A stretch of 64,000 bases of DNA from positions 682,001 through 746,000 of the forward strand of contig NZ_JAOYOD010000001.1 of NCBI RefSeq assembly GCF_025833875.1, given 5' to 3'. This document shows, one piece after another, positions 10,873 to 20,472 of this stretch. Source of the stretch: Reichenbachiella ulvae. GTDB taxonomy: Bacteria; Bacteroidota; Bacteroidia; Cytophagales; Cyclobacteriaceae. A program made the position numbers and the translations under genes. The notes under the pieces are model-generated. The model was not told where the DNA came from. It was given only the letters and a program-made list of their open reading frames with translations, and searched no databases. Numbering within the stretch: the first letter of the stretch is position 1; each line of letters starts with the position of its first letter.

Positions 10873-11376
10873 CTACTGGGTCAAATTAGCAGCCTCTGCT
10901 TTTAGAAACTCCATCCGTTCATTGAATACAAAAACGGAGTCTTGCGTATTCGCTTGATAATAGGCGGGCTGACCCTCCGTTTCGATTCGCGTCAGGTATT
11001 TGAGCTGATGGTCTTTGGTTTTTTCCTGCATGATCATGATCATTTCCAGGGAGGTAGAAATCAAAAGCTCATCTGAATAAAATTTGAAGCGCTTTTCATA
11101 AATGCTGCCATCTGATCTGAAAAGAATGTATTCCAATCCGCCGAGAGCAGTGATGTCTACCCCTTTTCTTAAGAATTCTACCGGGTAAATTTCAGCATCC
11201 TCTTGTTGATAAAAGTTGAATCGGATGAACTCCAAATTCATCTTTTCAATTTCATCCTGGAGTGAACCCATGATTTGAGGTGTCAATTCCTCATAATTGA
11301 TCTGAATCCAGGAGTCAGTCTGGGCTTGACAAAGAAAAGGGGCAATGAGTAACAGTGCTAGCAGCAGCTTTTTCAT
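10873..11376 (-). CDS. Secreted protein of unknown function
   Basis: A 167-residue protein with a clear type I signal peptide (MKKLLLALLLIAPFLCQAQ, cleavage after residue 19). The mature part is mixed alpha/beta and acidic, with no cysteine and no motif I recognise. One line reads like a small periplasmic sensor or chaperone-type domain (EFIRFNFYQQEDAEIYPVEF). It is single and is separated by 195 bp from the glucan locus, so membership in that locus is not supported. Gene reality is supported by signal peptide and codon pattern; function unknown. Confidence 0.75.
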   Translation of the reverse strand: MKKLLLALLLIAPFLCQAQTDSWIQINYEELTPQIMGSLQDEIEKMNLEFIRFNFYQQEDAEIYPVEFLRKGVDITALGGLEYILFRSDGSIYEKRFKFYSDELLISTSLEMIMIMQEKTKDHQLKYLTRIETEGQPAYYQANTQDSVFVFNERMEFLKAEAANLTQ

Positions 11377-11570
11377 ATAATAACTTATTTTAAACCTGTG
11401 GTCGTCTAGGTCTGATACGGGTTAAAACAAGTGGAACGGGGTGTTAATAGCTGCCTGTTGAACTTCAAATTTAATTAGTGATTGGATCTAATCCAAACGG
11501 AAGTTGCAGGGTGGCCTGCCAGAAAAAACCAGACTTGAGTTCTGAATTTTCTGACAGGCTTTTAAGTGGA

Positions 11571-13916
11571 TTATAGGGTTGTAGTGAATGATTTGCATCG
11601 TTCTACCAATTCCATTACCTCTTTTTTGGAGATTTCTCCTCCAGTAAAATAAGGGTATTTGATCATTGGTTGGTCGCTCATGAAGCTTTCGAATTGGGCT
11701 TCATCCATGCTTTTTCCTTCTGGAGTATGTCTTTTGATCCAGTTGGGGATTAGTTCTTTTAGCAACTCTCGGGTCTGAGGATTGGCCCAATAGCTGGTAA
11801 AGAAGGTGTATTCATCAAAGGCCAATGGTACTTTCTGTGTGGAGTTTATGTCTACAGAGGCCGTCAATCGAATATCTCTGGAAGATGCGCCAAGCATGAT
11901 GTCAAATGTACCACTTTCTACTACCCACATATCCTTGCGTGCATCAAAGTAGGCGAAACTTCTAAAGTCCAATTCAAAGGAAATCTTTTGACTTTCACCG
12001 GCCTGCAATTCAATTTTAGTGAATCCCTTCAATTCCTTTTCGGGTCGTTGCAATACACTCTGCTTGTCACTTACATAGAGCTGAATGATTTCCTTGCCTT
12101 TTACACTGCCCGTATTGGTAATGGTGGCGCTTACTGTCAGCTTGTCTTTATCGGTGATGCTATTGGCCGATACCTGGATGTCGCTGTATTCGAATGAAGT
12201 GTAGGAAAGCCCATGACCGAATGGAAACAATGGCTCGATGGCTCTGGCATCATAGTAGCGATAGCCTACGTAAATTCTCTCTCCGTAAAGGACAGTGCCT
12301 TGTTCTCCCGGGAAATTCAAGTACGCAGGTGTATCTTCTAATCTAACTGGGAAAGTCTCAGCCAGTTTTCCGGAAGGGTTGACAGTTCCGAAAAGGACGT
12401 CTGCTATGGCACCAGCACCAGCTTGTCCTGCCAACCATCCTTCTACGATTCCATCTACCTCGTCAACCCATGGCATGGCTACTGCACTGCCGTTAGTCAA
12501 TGTCACTACAGTGTTTTCTTGCACCTTGGTAATTCTGCTGATGAGCTCGTTGTGAGACTGAGGGATGTCGATGTGCTTGCGATCGATGCCTTCAGACTCG
12601 TAGTGGAGGGGAAGCCCCGCCATGATAATGGCTATGTCTGCTTTACTGGCTACAGCTACAGCCTCGTCTATCAAGCTCATGTCCTGGTCATCCTTTAATT
12701 GATATCCTTGTGCATAGCTAATATTGACCTGCTTGCCATATTCTTTTTTGATCATCTCCAGAAACTTGTCCACCTTGGCTGGCTTTACTTCAGAGCTGCC
12801 ATTGCCTTGATAGCGTGTATTCACTGCAAACTCCCCAATGATGGCGACATTCTTGTATTTATCGCCCGATAGCGGCAAAACATCATTTTCGTTTTTCAGC
12901 AGAGTGACCGCCTCCGAGGCAACTTTTCTTGCCAATTGGTGATGTTCCTTTACTGGCATTTTTACCTTCTTTTCATTGGCCTTTGCCTTCAGGACAATTC
13001 GTAGGATAGAACTCACTGTTTCGTCTAACACAGCTTCATCTAGTTCTTTGTTCTGAACTGCTTTCACAATCATCTGATCATTGAATGCTGCATCTCTTCC
13101 TGGCATTTGGATATCCAGGCCTGCTTTTAGTGCTTCCACACGGTTTACTACTGCTTCCCAATCCGATATGACTATGCCTTCATAGCCCCAGTCCTCTCGT
13201 AGCACTTGGGTCAATAGGTATGGCGATTGAGAACCGTAAGTGCCCTGCACGCGATTGTAGCAAGCCATGACTGTCCATGGCTTGGCTTCTTTTACCGCCA
13301 TTTCGAATGGCCTTAAGTAGATCTCATGAAGGGTACGCTTGTCCACATCAGAATCCATGTACATCCGCCACGTCTCTACGTTGTTGGCTACATAGTGCTT
13401 GAGAGATGTACCGACTCCCTGACTTTGTACGCCATTGATATAGGCTACTCCCAGTTGGCCAGAAAGGATAGGGTCTTCCGAGAAAAATTCGAAGTTTCTT
13501 CCTCCCAAAACAGAACGCTTAATGTTGACCCCTGGTCCAAGTAGAATATTCACATCTATGGCCTGGCTTTCTTTGCCCAATGCCTGACCTACCTGATAGA
13601 CCAAATCCGTGTCCCAGGTAGCAGCCAGTGCCGAGGCTGTTGGGAAACAGGTGGCTGGCAACTGATCTCCATAGCCCCATTTGTCAGTCGACGGTGCTCT
13701 ACGAAGACCATGAGGGCCATCCGACATCCAAATCCATGGTATGTCTAGCCTTTCTACAGGTTTGGTGCTCCAGGGATCACGTCCAGAACAAAGTGAGGCC
13801 TTTTCCTCCAGGGTCATTTGAGAGACCAGAGACTTTACTTTTGATTCTATGTCCTGAGCAAATGCCCCTGATAGGGTGCCAATGCTCAGCAATAGGATAG
13901 ATAAAATTGTTTTCAT
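11571..13916 (-). CDS. GH3 beta-glucosidase, exported
   Basis: A 781-residue family 3 glycoside hydrolase, with signal peptide about 1-20 (ends GAFAQ). The GH3 N-terminal barrel follows, including SDGPHGLRR near residue 64 and the catalytic nucleophile Asp252 in VISDWEAV. The GH3 C-terminal domain (KNENDVLPL near 340) and a fibronectin III-like domain (GKEIIQLYVSD near 605) come next. About 70 extra residues end the protein. It should release glucose from the non-reducing end of beta-glucan oligosaccharides in the periplasm. It is the last gene of the glucan locus, 16 bp after the GH128 gene. A second GH3 lies in the same locus, so the two probably differ in linkage or chain-length preference. 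Confidence 0.93.
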   Translation of the reverse strand: MKTILSILLLSIGTLSGAFAQDIESKVKSLVSQMTLEEKASLCSGRDPWSTKPVERLDIPWIWMSDGPHGLRRAPSTDKWGYGDQLPATCFPTASALAATWDTDLVYQVGQALGKESQAIDVNILLGPGVNIKRSVLGGRNFEFFSEDPILSGQLGVAYINGVQSQGVGTSLKHYVANNVETWRMYMDSDVDKRTLHEIYLRPFEMAVKEAKPWTVMACYNRVQGTYGSQSPYLLTQVLREDWGYEGIVISDWEAVVNRVEALKAGLDIQMPGRDAAFNDQMIVKAVQNKELDEAVLDETVSSILRIVLKAKANEKKVKMPVKEHHQLARKVASEAVTLLKNENDVLPLSGDKYKNVAIIGEFAVNTRYQGNGSSEVKPAKVDKFLEMIKKEYGKQVNISYAQGYQLKDDQDMSLIDEAVAVASKADIAIIMAGLPLHYESEGIDRKHIDIPQSHNELISRITKVQENTVVTLTNGSAVAMPWVDEVDGIVEGWLAGQAGAGAIADVLFGTVNPSGKLAETFPVRLEDTPAYLNFPGEQGTVLYGERIYVGYRYYDARAIEPLFPFGHGLSYTSFEYSDIQVSANSITDKDKLTVSATITNTGSVKGKEIIQLYVSDKQSVLQRPEKELKGFTKIELQAGESQKISFELDFRSFAYFDARKDMWVVESGTFDIMLGASSRDIRLTASVDINSTQKVPLAFDEYTFFTSYWANPQTRELLKELIPNWIKRHTPEGKSMDEAQFESFMSDQPMIKYPYFTGGEISKKEVMELVERCKSFTTTL

Positions 13917-13932
13917 GTGTATGATGTATGAT

Positions 13933-15426
13933 TTACTGTATGACTATTCGATTTGAAAAAGTATGTCCATTTAGGTCGGTGACTCTGATCCAATAAAGTC
14001 CGGGGTTCCAATTCTCCACATTCAATTGTTGTGTGGCAGGCTGATTGTAAATGGTTTTTCCATCCATAGTTAGCACTTCGATTCGCTGAATCTGGTGAGT
14101 TTGAGAAATGTAGATGGTGTGATCGCTTGGGTTAGGGTAGAAGTGGAAGGGAGAAGCATGCGAAGCGGATAAAGGTAGTTCAGGTTCTTCCAGAGTTTGA
14201 CCTATACCGAACCAGTTGAGATTGAAGCCTGCGGTGATGGCTTCTAGTTTGACGACATGTTCTCCTGCACTAAGAGAGAGTTGATGGCCACTAATCGTTT
14301 GCCAGTTTTGCCATCCTCCTGTGTTAGGTAAAGCTTGGACAAGTGCTTCAGTGTCATCTATCCCAACTCGAATGCTGGCTGTTTGGGTGCTGGCAATTCG
14401 GATATAGAAATCAAGAGTGGATTCTTCGCTGAGATTGACATGATATTCTAACCAGTCTCCTGCATCTATATAGCCCACGTTTTTGTCTCCTGTTAAATCT
14501 TCAGTTTTTTCCAGAGAAATGCCTTCCATGAAATTGTAATCTTCCGCATAGATGATGGCAGGGAGCTCAGTGACTCTTTCTGTATCTCTGACAAAAGGTT
14601 CTGCTGCATAGACTTCTCCCAAAGCTGTGAGCTGACCATTTGATCCTAATATATCAATGTAAGCGTAGCTATTGATACCTCCTGAGGTACGGCCGATGAA
14701 CCAGGCATATCTAAAGACGCTGGGTTCATTGTCAAGGAACTCCAATGCGCTTTCCATGAAGCTGATTTGATCATTAACATTGTTGATCACTCCATTCTCT
14801 TCCCAACCGGCAAATTCTGTTAGCCAGATGGGCTTATCATATTTCTGGAAAAGATCGATGAACCACTCGAGAGCGCCGATGGTATTGACATAGGTATGAA
14901 CCGCGATGTGGTCTACTCGGCAATCTGTACAGGCCGCAAAAAAATCATCCAAATATTGGACAGGATCATCATAGGTGGTGCCATTCTCGCTGACACAGTC
15001 CCCACAAAAATTAACGGCCGGACCCACGATTTCCAGGTTGAATTCATCTGCAATCGCCTCCAATTCTGGCCAGGCTGCAGCCACTTCAGAGGGTGTCATG
15101 TTGGCCTGCTCTAGAAAATTGGGCTCGTTAAAGGCTAAAATGTATTTGACTTCAGGATGTTCAGAAAGGTATGACTTTAGCTTACTTGAATTGTAATTCC
15201 CATTCCAGGTCATGGGTACAAATTCGAAGTTGTAGTCGGTATAGACCTGGGCTACTGTGCTCTCAGGCGTTTCGGACCAGTTGTACCACCATGATACATG
15301 AGGGGCTAGTACTTCCAGGTCTTTAGGGGAGTGAAAACCATATGCCATTCCTCTTTTTTGAGACAGGGTAGGGTAGGATATGAACAGCCCTATCAGAAGC
15401 AAGCAAAGGAAGTGTGTCGTTTTCAT
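13933..15426 (-). CDS. GH128-type beta-1,3-glucanase with CBM6 and T9SS sorting domain
   Basis: A 497-residue modular secreted enzyme. After a signal peptide (1-22, ends TLSQ) comes a glycosyl-hydrolase-CC/GH128-like barrel (about 25-270) with acid/base Glu101 in AFNEPNF and nucleophile Glu204 in WLTEFAGW. A CBM6 beta-sandwich follows (about 285-405, IYAEDYNF to NLNWFGIG). A C-terminal T9SS sorting domain ends it (about 415-497, HFYPNPSDHTIYIS ... NRIVIQ). GH128 enzymes are endo-beta-1,3-glucanases, which fits the locus. The T9SS tag predicts delivery to the cell surface or medium. Stem-loops lie between this gene and the upstream GH3 gene. Confidence 0.88.
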   Translation of the reverse strand: MKTTHFLCLLLIGLFISYPTLSQKRGMAYGFHSPKDLEVLAPHVSWWYNWSETPESTVAQVYTDYNFEFVPMTWNGNYNSSKLKSYLSEHPEVKYILAFNEPNFLEQANMTPSEVAAAWPELEAIADEFNLEIVGPAVNFCGDCVSENGTTYDDPVQYLDDFFAACTDCRVDHIAVHTYVNTIGALEWFIDLFQKYDKPIWLTEFAGWEENGVINNVNDQISFMESALEFLDNEPSVFRYAWFIGRTSGGINSYAYIDILGSNGQLTALGEVYAAEPFVRDTERVTELPAIIYAEDYNFMEGISLEKTEDLTGDKNVGYIDAGDWLEYHVNLSEESTLDFYIRIASTQTASIRVGIDDTEALVQALPNTGGWQNWQTISGHQLSLSAGEHVVKLEAITAGFNLNWFGIGQTLEEPELPLSASHASPFHFYPNPSDHTIYISQTHQIQRIEVLTMDGKTIYNQPATQQLNVENWNPGLYWIRVTDLNGHTFSNRIVIQ

Positions 15427-15439
15427 TGTAGGAGTAGTT

Positions 15440-15551
15440 AAACCACCATTAAGCCCGAATAAAACGCTCTATTCAATTGCAGGCTTAAGGTGGTTTGGAT
15501 TTTTTTAGATGAATGAATTTTATCCCAGCGCATGACTTCCGGGATAAAATT
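15440..15551 (-). promoter_or_regulatory. Two stem-loops in the GH3-GH128 intergenic spacer
   Basis: Inverted repeat AAACCACC..TAAGCC (15440-15455) pairs with GGCTTAAGGTGGTTT (15482-15496). A second stem pairs TTTTATCCC with GGGATAAAA (about 15520-15549). Neither has a good T-run on the coding strand, so they look like mRNA-stability or processing elements more than full terminators. Confidence 0.55.
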
Positions 15552-15591
15552 TCATTCGATTACTACTATATACTAATAAACTATTAGCCGT

Positions 15592-17937
15592 TTACAATAT
15601 TTGGTCTTTTGGACCAAATGCCTTGGTTTCAGTGATGTTGAAGTCAGCTTTTTGATCTCCAATCATTGCTGAAAAACCGCCTTTTTCTACTGTCCACTGT
15701 AGGTCTTTCGCCACAAAGGCCAAATCTCTACCGCTAAGTTGGAAGCTGACGGTTTGGGTTTCTCCTGGCTTGAGCGCTATTTTCTCAAAGCCTCTTAATC
15801 TCTTGACATCTGGAGTGATAGAAGCGTAGTGGTCAGATACAAATAACTGCACCACTTCTTTGCCTTCTACATCTCCGGTGTTGCTTACCTCTATTGATAC
15901 TGTGAATTCCTCATCTGCCCCTAATTCATCCTTACTCAACTTTAGGTTTTGATAAGAGAATGTTGTGTAGCTCAAACCAAATCCAAATGGATACTGGATG
16001 GCAAAATCAGATTCATAGTCATAGACGCCTTCCATTTTGTTTTGCTCCTCGGATGGCTTGTGATCATAAGTCACCAATGTATTGGCATACATAGGGTAGG
16101 TATAAGGAAGCTTACCACTTGGATTCACTTTTCCAAATAGTATATCCGCCAAAGCATCACCTCCGAAGTTGCCTGGAAGGTAAGTTTGCACGACCGCATC
16201 CACCAATGGCTCGATGTCCTTGATCAATCGTGGACGCCCTTCATTCAATACCAGCACGATTGGCTTTCCGGTTTTTGCCAATGCCTTGGTCAATTCAATT
16301 TGGTTCGAAGAAATCGTGAGATCATGCAAATCACCAGGTTTTTCGGTGTAGCTGTTTTCGCCTAAACAAAGCACGATGAGATCCGATCCTTTTGCAGCGC
16401 TTACCGCTGAGTTGATGTCTTTCGTCTCCTCCCAATACTTGCCAGTCTCTATGTAAGAGACTCCTGTGGAGAATGTAGTATTGTTCTTACCATTGATGTT
16501 CTCAATGGCCTCCAGAATCGTGTTGTACTCACCCGCAAACTCTTCTACTTTGTCTCCTTGCCAGGAGTAAGTCCATCCGCCATTTAGGCTTCTCATGCTA
16601 TTAGCATTAGGTCCAGTGACCAATACTTTTGTTCCTTTTGATAGCGGAAGAATCCCTTCTTTGTTTTTCAGTAGAGTAATGGCTTCTGCAGCTGCGTTAT
16701 AAGCTGCCAACTCATATTGCTCGCTACCAAAAGCCTTGTATTCTTTATAATCCGTGACAGGTTTTTCAAAAAGGCCTAGTTCATATTTGAGAGTCAAAAT
16801 TCTTCTCACTGCATCATCAATTCTTGACATGGATACTTCGCCTTCATTCACCAATTCCACTAAATGTGTGCAAAAGTCATAGCTGTATGGAATCATGGCC
16901 ATGTCTATTCCAGCATTGATGGCAAGCTTTACCGCCTCTTTTGGTGAGTCAGCCACTTTGTCTCTGTTGTGTAGATTGTCAATGTCAGCCCAGTCGGTTA
17001 CTGCCACTCCTTTGAAGCCTAATTCTTCTTTAAGCAGTTTGGTCAGTAGATCATAGTTGGCATGCACCGGGGTGCCATTGATGATGCCTGAGTTGATCAT
17101 GACGGTGTGTGCACCTGCATCAATTGCCGCTTTGAAAGCAGGAATATGTCGCTCTCTTAGTTCCACCTCTGGGATGAAAGTAGGAGTTCTGTCCTTTCCC
17201 GAGGTGGGTACCGAATAGCCCAGGAAGTGTTTTAAACAAGAGGCCACCTTATGTGGGTTGCTGATATCGTTGTTCGCTCCTTCATAGCCTTTGATCATCT
17301 CTACACCTAACTGAGAAGTCAGATAAACGTCTTCTCCCAATCCTTCCCATATTCTTGGGAATCGAGGATCTCTGCCCATGTCCAGCACAGGGGAGAAGTT
17401 CCATGGAATGGCTGATGCACGGGTTTCATAGGCACAGATTTCTGCTCCTTTTCTTACCAACTCTCTATTGAAAGTGGCAGCCTGGGCGATTTCCTGAGGG
17501 AACATGGTAGCACCTGCGGTATAGGTGGTGCCATGTATCGCGTCTATTCCATAGATTACCGGAATTTTAAGTCTCGACTCTTCGGTCGCTATCTTCTGTA
17601 TTCCGCTGATTACTTCGAACCACTTTTCTGTAGTTCTTGCTCTATTGTTAGCCGTATTCAAAATTGAGCCAACATGGTATTCCAAAACAGCTTTTCTAAC
17701 TAAATCTTCGTTGAGCTGAAGGGGCTCATAGCTGGAATAGACATTGTCTCCCTTGGAGATTACATCCAGAGTGATCTGTGCCATTTGGCCCACTTTTTCT
17801 TCCAGCGTCATTTGGGAAAGTAGTGATTCTACCTCTTGATTGCCTTCTACACTTACCTTTTGTTCACTTCCTTGTGATATGGAGCAGCCTGTGATAATAG
17901 TGGCTGCAGCCAAAGCACTTAATAATATTTTCTTCAT
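15592..17937 (-). CDS. bglX: GH3 beta-glucosidase BglX-type, lipoprotein
   Basis: A 781-residue family 3 enzyme. The N-terminus has an SPII lipobox (TIITGCS, Cys18), so it should be lipid-anchored in the periplasm or at the surface. The GH3 barrel shows EEKVGQMAQI near residue 46, GIDAIHGTTY near 129 and catalytic Asp315 in AVTDWADI. The C-terminal GH3 domain (NKEGILPL near 420) and a fibronectin III-like end (VEGKEVVQLFVSD) are complete. The layout matches BglX-like beta-glucosidases acting on beta-glucan oligosaccharides. It sits between GH16 (64 bp upstream) and GH128. Confidence 0.93.
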   Translation of the reverse strand: MKKILLSALAAATIITGCSISQGSEQKVSVEGNQEVESLLSQMTLEEKVGQMAQITLDVISKGDNVYSSYEPLQLNEDLVRKAVLEYHVGSILNTANNRARTTEKWFEVISGIQKIATEESRLKIPVIYGIDAIHGTTYTAGATMFPQEIAQAATFNRELVRKGAEICAYETRASAIPWNFSPVLDMGRDPRFPRIWEGLGEDVYLTSQLGVEMIKGYEGANNDISNPHKVASCLKHFLGYSVPTSGKDRTPTFIPEVELRERHIPAFKAAIDAGAHTVMINSGIINGTPVHANYDLLTKLLKEELGFKGVAVTDWADIDNLHNRDKVADSPKEAVKLAINAGIDMAMIPYSYDFCTHLVELVNEGEVSMSRIDDAVRRILTLKYELGLFEKPVTDYKEYKAFGSEQYELAAYNAAAEAITLLKNKEGILPLSKGTKVLVTGPNANSMRSLNGGWTYSWQGDKVEEFAGEYNTILEAIENINGKNNTTFSTGVSYIETGKYWEETKDINSAVSAAKGSDLIVLCLGENSYTEKPGDLHDLTISSNQIELTKALAKTGKPIVLVLNEGRPRLIKDIEPLVDAVVQTYLPGNFGGDALADILFGKVNPSGKLPYTYPMYANTLVTYDHKPSEEQNKMEGVYDYESDFAIQYPFGFGLSYTTFSYQNLKLSKDELGADEEFTVSIEVSNTGDVEGKEVVQLFVSDHYASITPDVKRLRGFEKIALKPGETQTVSFQLSGRDLAFVAKDLQWTVEKGGFSAMIGDQKADFNITETKAFGPKDQIL

Positions 17938-18001
17938 TCCCTTTTTTCTTTTTCATTTGATTGGGCATTTTCTCGACCCAATCATATGGTCTGTTTTCTG
18001 T

Positions 18002-18865
18002 TTATTCGGTTTCTTCTACTGTTTCTATCAATTCGTAGACCCTGACATAGTCTACTTCCATACTTACTGGATAGATCGTTTCGTCCACACCCTGAGCACC
18101 GCCCCAGTTGCCTCCAACTGCGATGTTCAGCAGCATATGGAATCGTTTGTTGAAAGGCCATTTTTCATAACCTTCTTTTTCATTAGGGAAGTTGAAAACC
18201 AGGGCATCATCTATATATCCTTTGATATCTTCTGGAGTCCAGTCTACTCTATAGGTATGGAAATCGGTACTGACACCAGCTACTCTTTTGCTTTGGCCAA
18301 CCTGTGTGCCAATGCTATGGTTATAAGCTTCAGTATGTACAGTGATGTGAACCACATCCTGATCATAGCCAACATGTTCCATGATGTCTATCTCGCCAGA
18401 TTGTGGCCATCCGCCGTAGGCCCAGTCTGTAGGGAGCATCCAGATGGCTGGCCAGGTACCTACACCTTCTGGTAGCTTGGCAGATATTTCGAAGCGGCCA
18501 TAAAGCCAATCACCTTTGTCTTTGGTGACTAGTCTGGCGGAACTATATTGGTTTTGTTCAATTTCTTCTTTGATAGCAGTAATGGTCAATAGTCCATTCG
18601 CTACAGAGGCATTTTTGATGTCGTCGGTATAGTACTGGAGTTCATTGTTGCCCCAGCCGCTACCGCCAATGTCATAACCCCATTTTGATGAGCTGGGAGC
18701 TCCTTCATAGTCAAATTCATCAGCCCAAACGGGTTCTTCTGAGAAAGAATAGGTGATGGTTGGTAGGATGTATTCCTTTTCCTTTTTCTGTACCGACTCA
18801 CCAGAGTCGCATGCCGTACATGATAGGATTAAGAATGAAGTGAAAATACAAAAATAAGTGCTCAT
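18002..18865 (-). CDS. GH16 laminarinase-type endo-beta-glucanase, lipoprotein
   Basis: A 287-residue family 16 hydrolase with an SPII lipobox (LSCTACDS, cysteines 16 and 19). The jelly-roll domain covers about 40-280. The catalytic motif GEIDIMEHVG is complete, with Glu158, Asp160 and Glu163. The extra Met after the third position is the form found in laminarinases and lichenases, not in agarases or carrageenases. Substrate-cleft tryptophans are visible (GTWPAIWMLPTDW). It should cut beta-1,3(-1,4)-glucan at the cell surface to feed SusC/SusD. It follows susD by 69 bp. Confidence 0.94.
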   Translation of the reverse strand: MSTYFCIFTSFLILSCTACDSGESVQKKEKEYILPTITYSFSEEPVWADEFDYEGAPSSSKWGYDIGGSGWGNNELQYYTDDIKNASVANGLLTITAIKEEIEQNQYSSARLVTKDKGDWLYGRFEISAKLPEGVGTWPAIWMLPTDWAYGGWPQSGEIDIMEHVGYDQDVVHITVHTEAYNHSIGTQVGQSKRVAGVSTDFHTYRVDWTPEDIKGYIDDALVFNFPNEKEGYEKWPFNKRFHMLLNIAVGGNWGGAQGVDETIYPVSMEVDYVRVYELIETVEETE

Positions 18866-18934
18866 AGTTCTTTAGTTTTCAAAAAGATACATAGGGATTG
18901 AGTAGTGACAATCCCTATGTAAATATACCTTGAT

Positions 18935-20464
18935 TTAATAATTCAGGTTCTGTTCTAAGCCTGCCGATCTTTCATCGTTGAGAGGAATAGGAAGCAAACT
19001 GTGTGAAGCAGAGTTATACCCCAATGCTCCAAGTTCCTGATCGTCCAATCCCCATCGTACCAAATCTACAAATCTGTGACCTTCGAATGCCAATTCTAAT
19101 TGTCTCTCAAGTACAATGGCATCAAAAAGTGCTGCACCAGATGGCGTGATAGCGGATAAACCTGTTCCAGGTCTGGTTCTTACTTCATTGAGGAAGCCTT
19201 GAGCTGCACCTTCATTTCCTGCTCTATAATTGGCTTCAGCTGCCATCAATAATACATCTGCATATCGGATCAATCTCCAATTGGTACCATAGTTCAACTC
19301 GCCTACAGGTCCTCCCGTTTGGTTATTGAAAGTGCCATACTTTCTTTGCCAGTATCCTTCGAAATCCCAGGCATTGTCTACACTCCAGTTGCCACCAGCA
19401 GCTTCTAGTTCAGTCTCAGACATCATAGAAACTACTCTTCTGTTTACATCGCCTGCATTTGTATATGCATCATACATCTTTTGAGTTGGCAGGTTGAATC
19501 CCCAACCTCCAATTAGAGAATCACCAGGAGCCATAGTATAATAGTCCGCTCTTGGTCCCATTAATTGTACATGGATGTTACTTTCAGGTTTTTCTCCCCA
19601 AGGGAAGTTACCCCAATCGTATGATTCACCATTAGTATAGGACAGTTCGAAAAGCGACTCTTGACCAAACTCACCTGCTGGAGAAAAGGCTACTTGTACA
19701 GAGTTTTCAAGGGCATAATCACCAGATGTGATTACCGCATTGAAAGCAGTTACAGCGTCAGCCCATTCTTCCTGAAACAAATGCGCCTTGCCAAGCATAG
19801 CCTGAGCGGCACCTTTGGATACTCTGAATCTATCCAATGCGCTGTACTGGTCTACTTCCGGTAATACTGCAATGGCTTCTTCCAGATCTTTTTCTATCTG
19901 TGTGTAAACGTCTGCTACAGGTGTTCTACCTACATTGCCGTAGTCAGAAGGAGCTACATCGTCCAATACCAATGGGACAGGGCCCCATAGGGTTACTAGT
20001 TCGAAATAGTTGATGGCACGCAGAGCTTTTGCCTCACCAATCAATCTTCTCTGAAGGTCAGAATCGCCAGGGATCTTGTTGATCACTTTATTGGCTCTGT
20101 AAATCGCGTAGTAAAGTGTTCTCCATACATCTTGTACTTTGTCGTTTTGCGAGTCGATGTTGAAGTCATCCAGGTTTTGATACCCCTGTTGGTCACCATC
20201 ATTGGCACCACCTGCATTACTTTCATCAGAAAGCATGGTTTTGACTACATAAAGACTGGCCCAGTTGCCAAAGTAGTGAGCCGACATCATGTCGTAAACT
20301 CCTGTCACTGCGAAAAGCGCATCGTCATCTGTTGCATAAAAGTCTTGTTCAGAAAACTTTCCTGGTACTTCCTGCTCCAGGAAGTCGTCGCATGAGGTAG
20401 CCATCAGCAAAGCAAAGACTACCAATATGTTTTTGATATTAAATTTCTTCATGATTCTTTTCAT
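18935..20464 (-). CDS. susD: SusD/RagB-type glycan-binding lipoprotein
   Basis: A 509-residue outer-membrane lipoprotein with lipobox ATSCDD (Cys near 25). It has the SusD fold: TPR-type helices early (FYATDDDALFAVTGVYD, ALRAINYFELVTLWG near 150) and the RagB/SusD C-terminal part ending with LERQLELAFEGHRFVDLVRWG near residue 460. It caps the partner SusC barrel and binds glycan outside the cell. Only 8 bp separate it from susC, as usual for the pair. The substrate is inferred to be beta-1,3-glucan from the downstream enzymes. Confidence 0.96.
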   Translation of the reverse strand: MKRIMKKFNIKNILVVFALLMATSCDDFLEQEVPGKFSEQDFYATDDDALFAVTGVYDMMSAHYFGNWASLYVVKTMLSDESNAGGANDGDQQGYQNLDDFNIDSQNDKVQDVWRTLYYAIYRANKVINKIPGDSDLQRRLIGEAKALRAINYFELVTLWGPVPLVLDDVAPSDYGNVGRTPVADVYTQIEKDLEEAIAVLPEVDQYSALDRFRVSKGAAQAMLGKAHLFQEEWADAVTAFNAVITSGDYALENSVQVAFSPAGEFGQESLFELSYTNGESYDWGNFPWGEKPESNIHVQLMGPRADYYTMAPGDSLIGGWGFNLPTQKMYDAYTNAGDVNRRVVSMMSETELEAAGGNWSVDNAWDFEGYWQRKYGTFNNQTGGPVGELNYGTNWRLIRYADVLLMAAEANYRAGNEGAAQGFLNEVRTRPGTGLSAITPSGAALFDAIVLERQLELAFEGHRFVDLVRWGLDDQELGALGYNSASHSLLPIPLNDERSAGLEQNLNY

Positions 20465-20472
20465 TTATATGA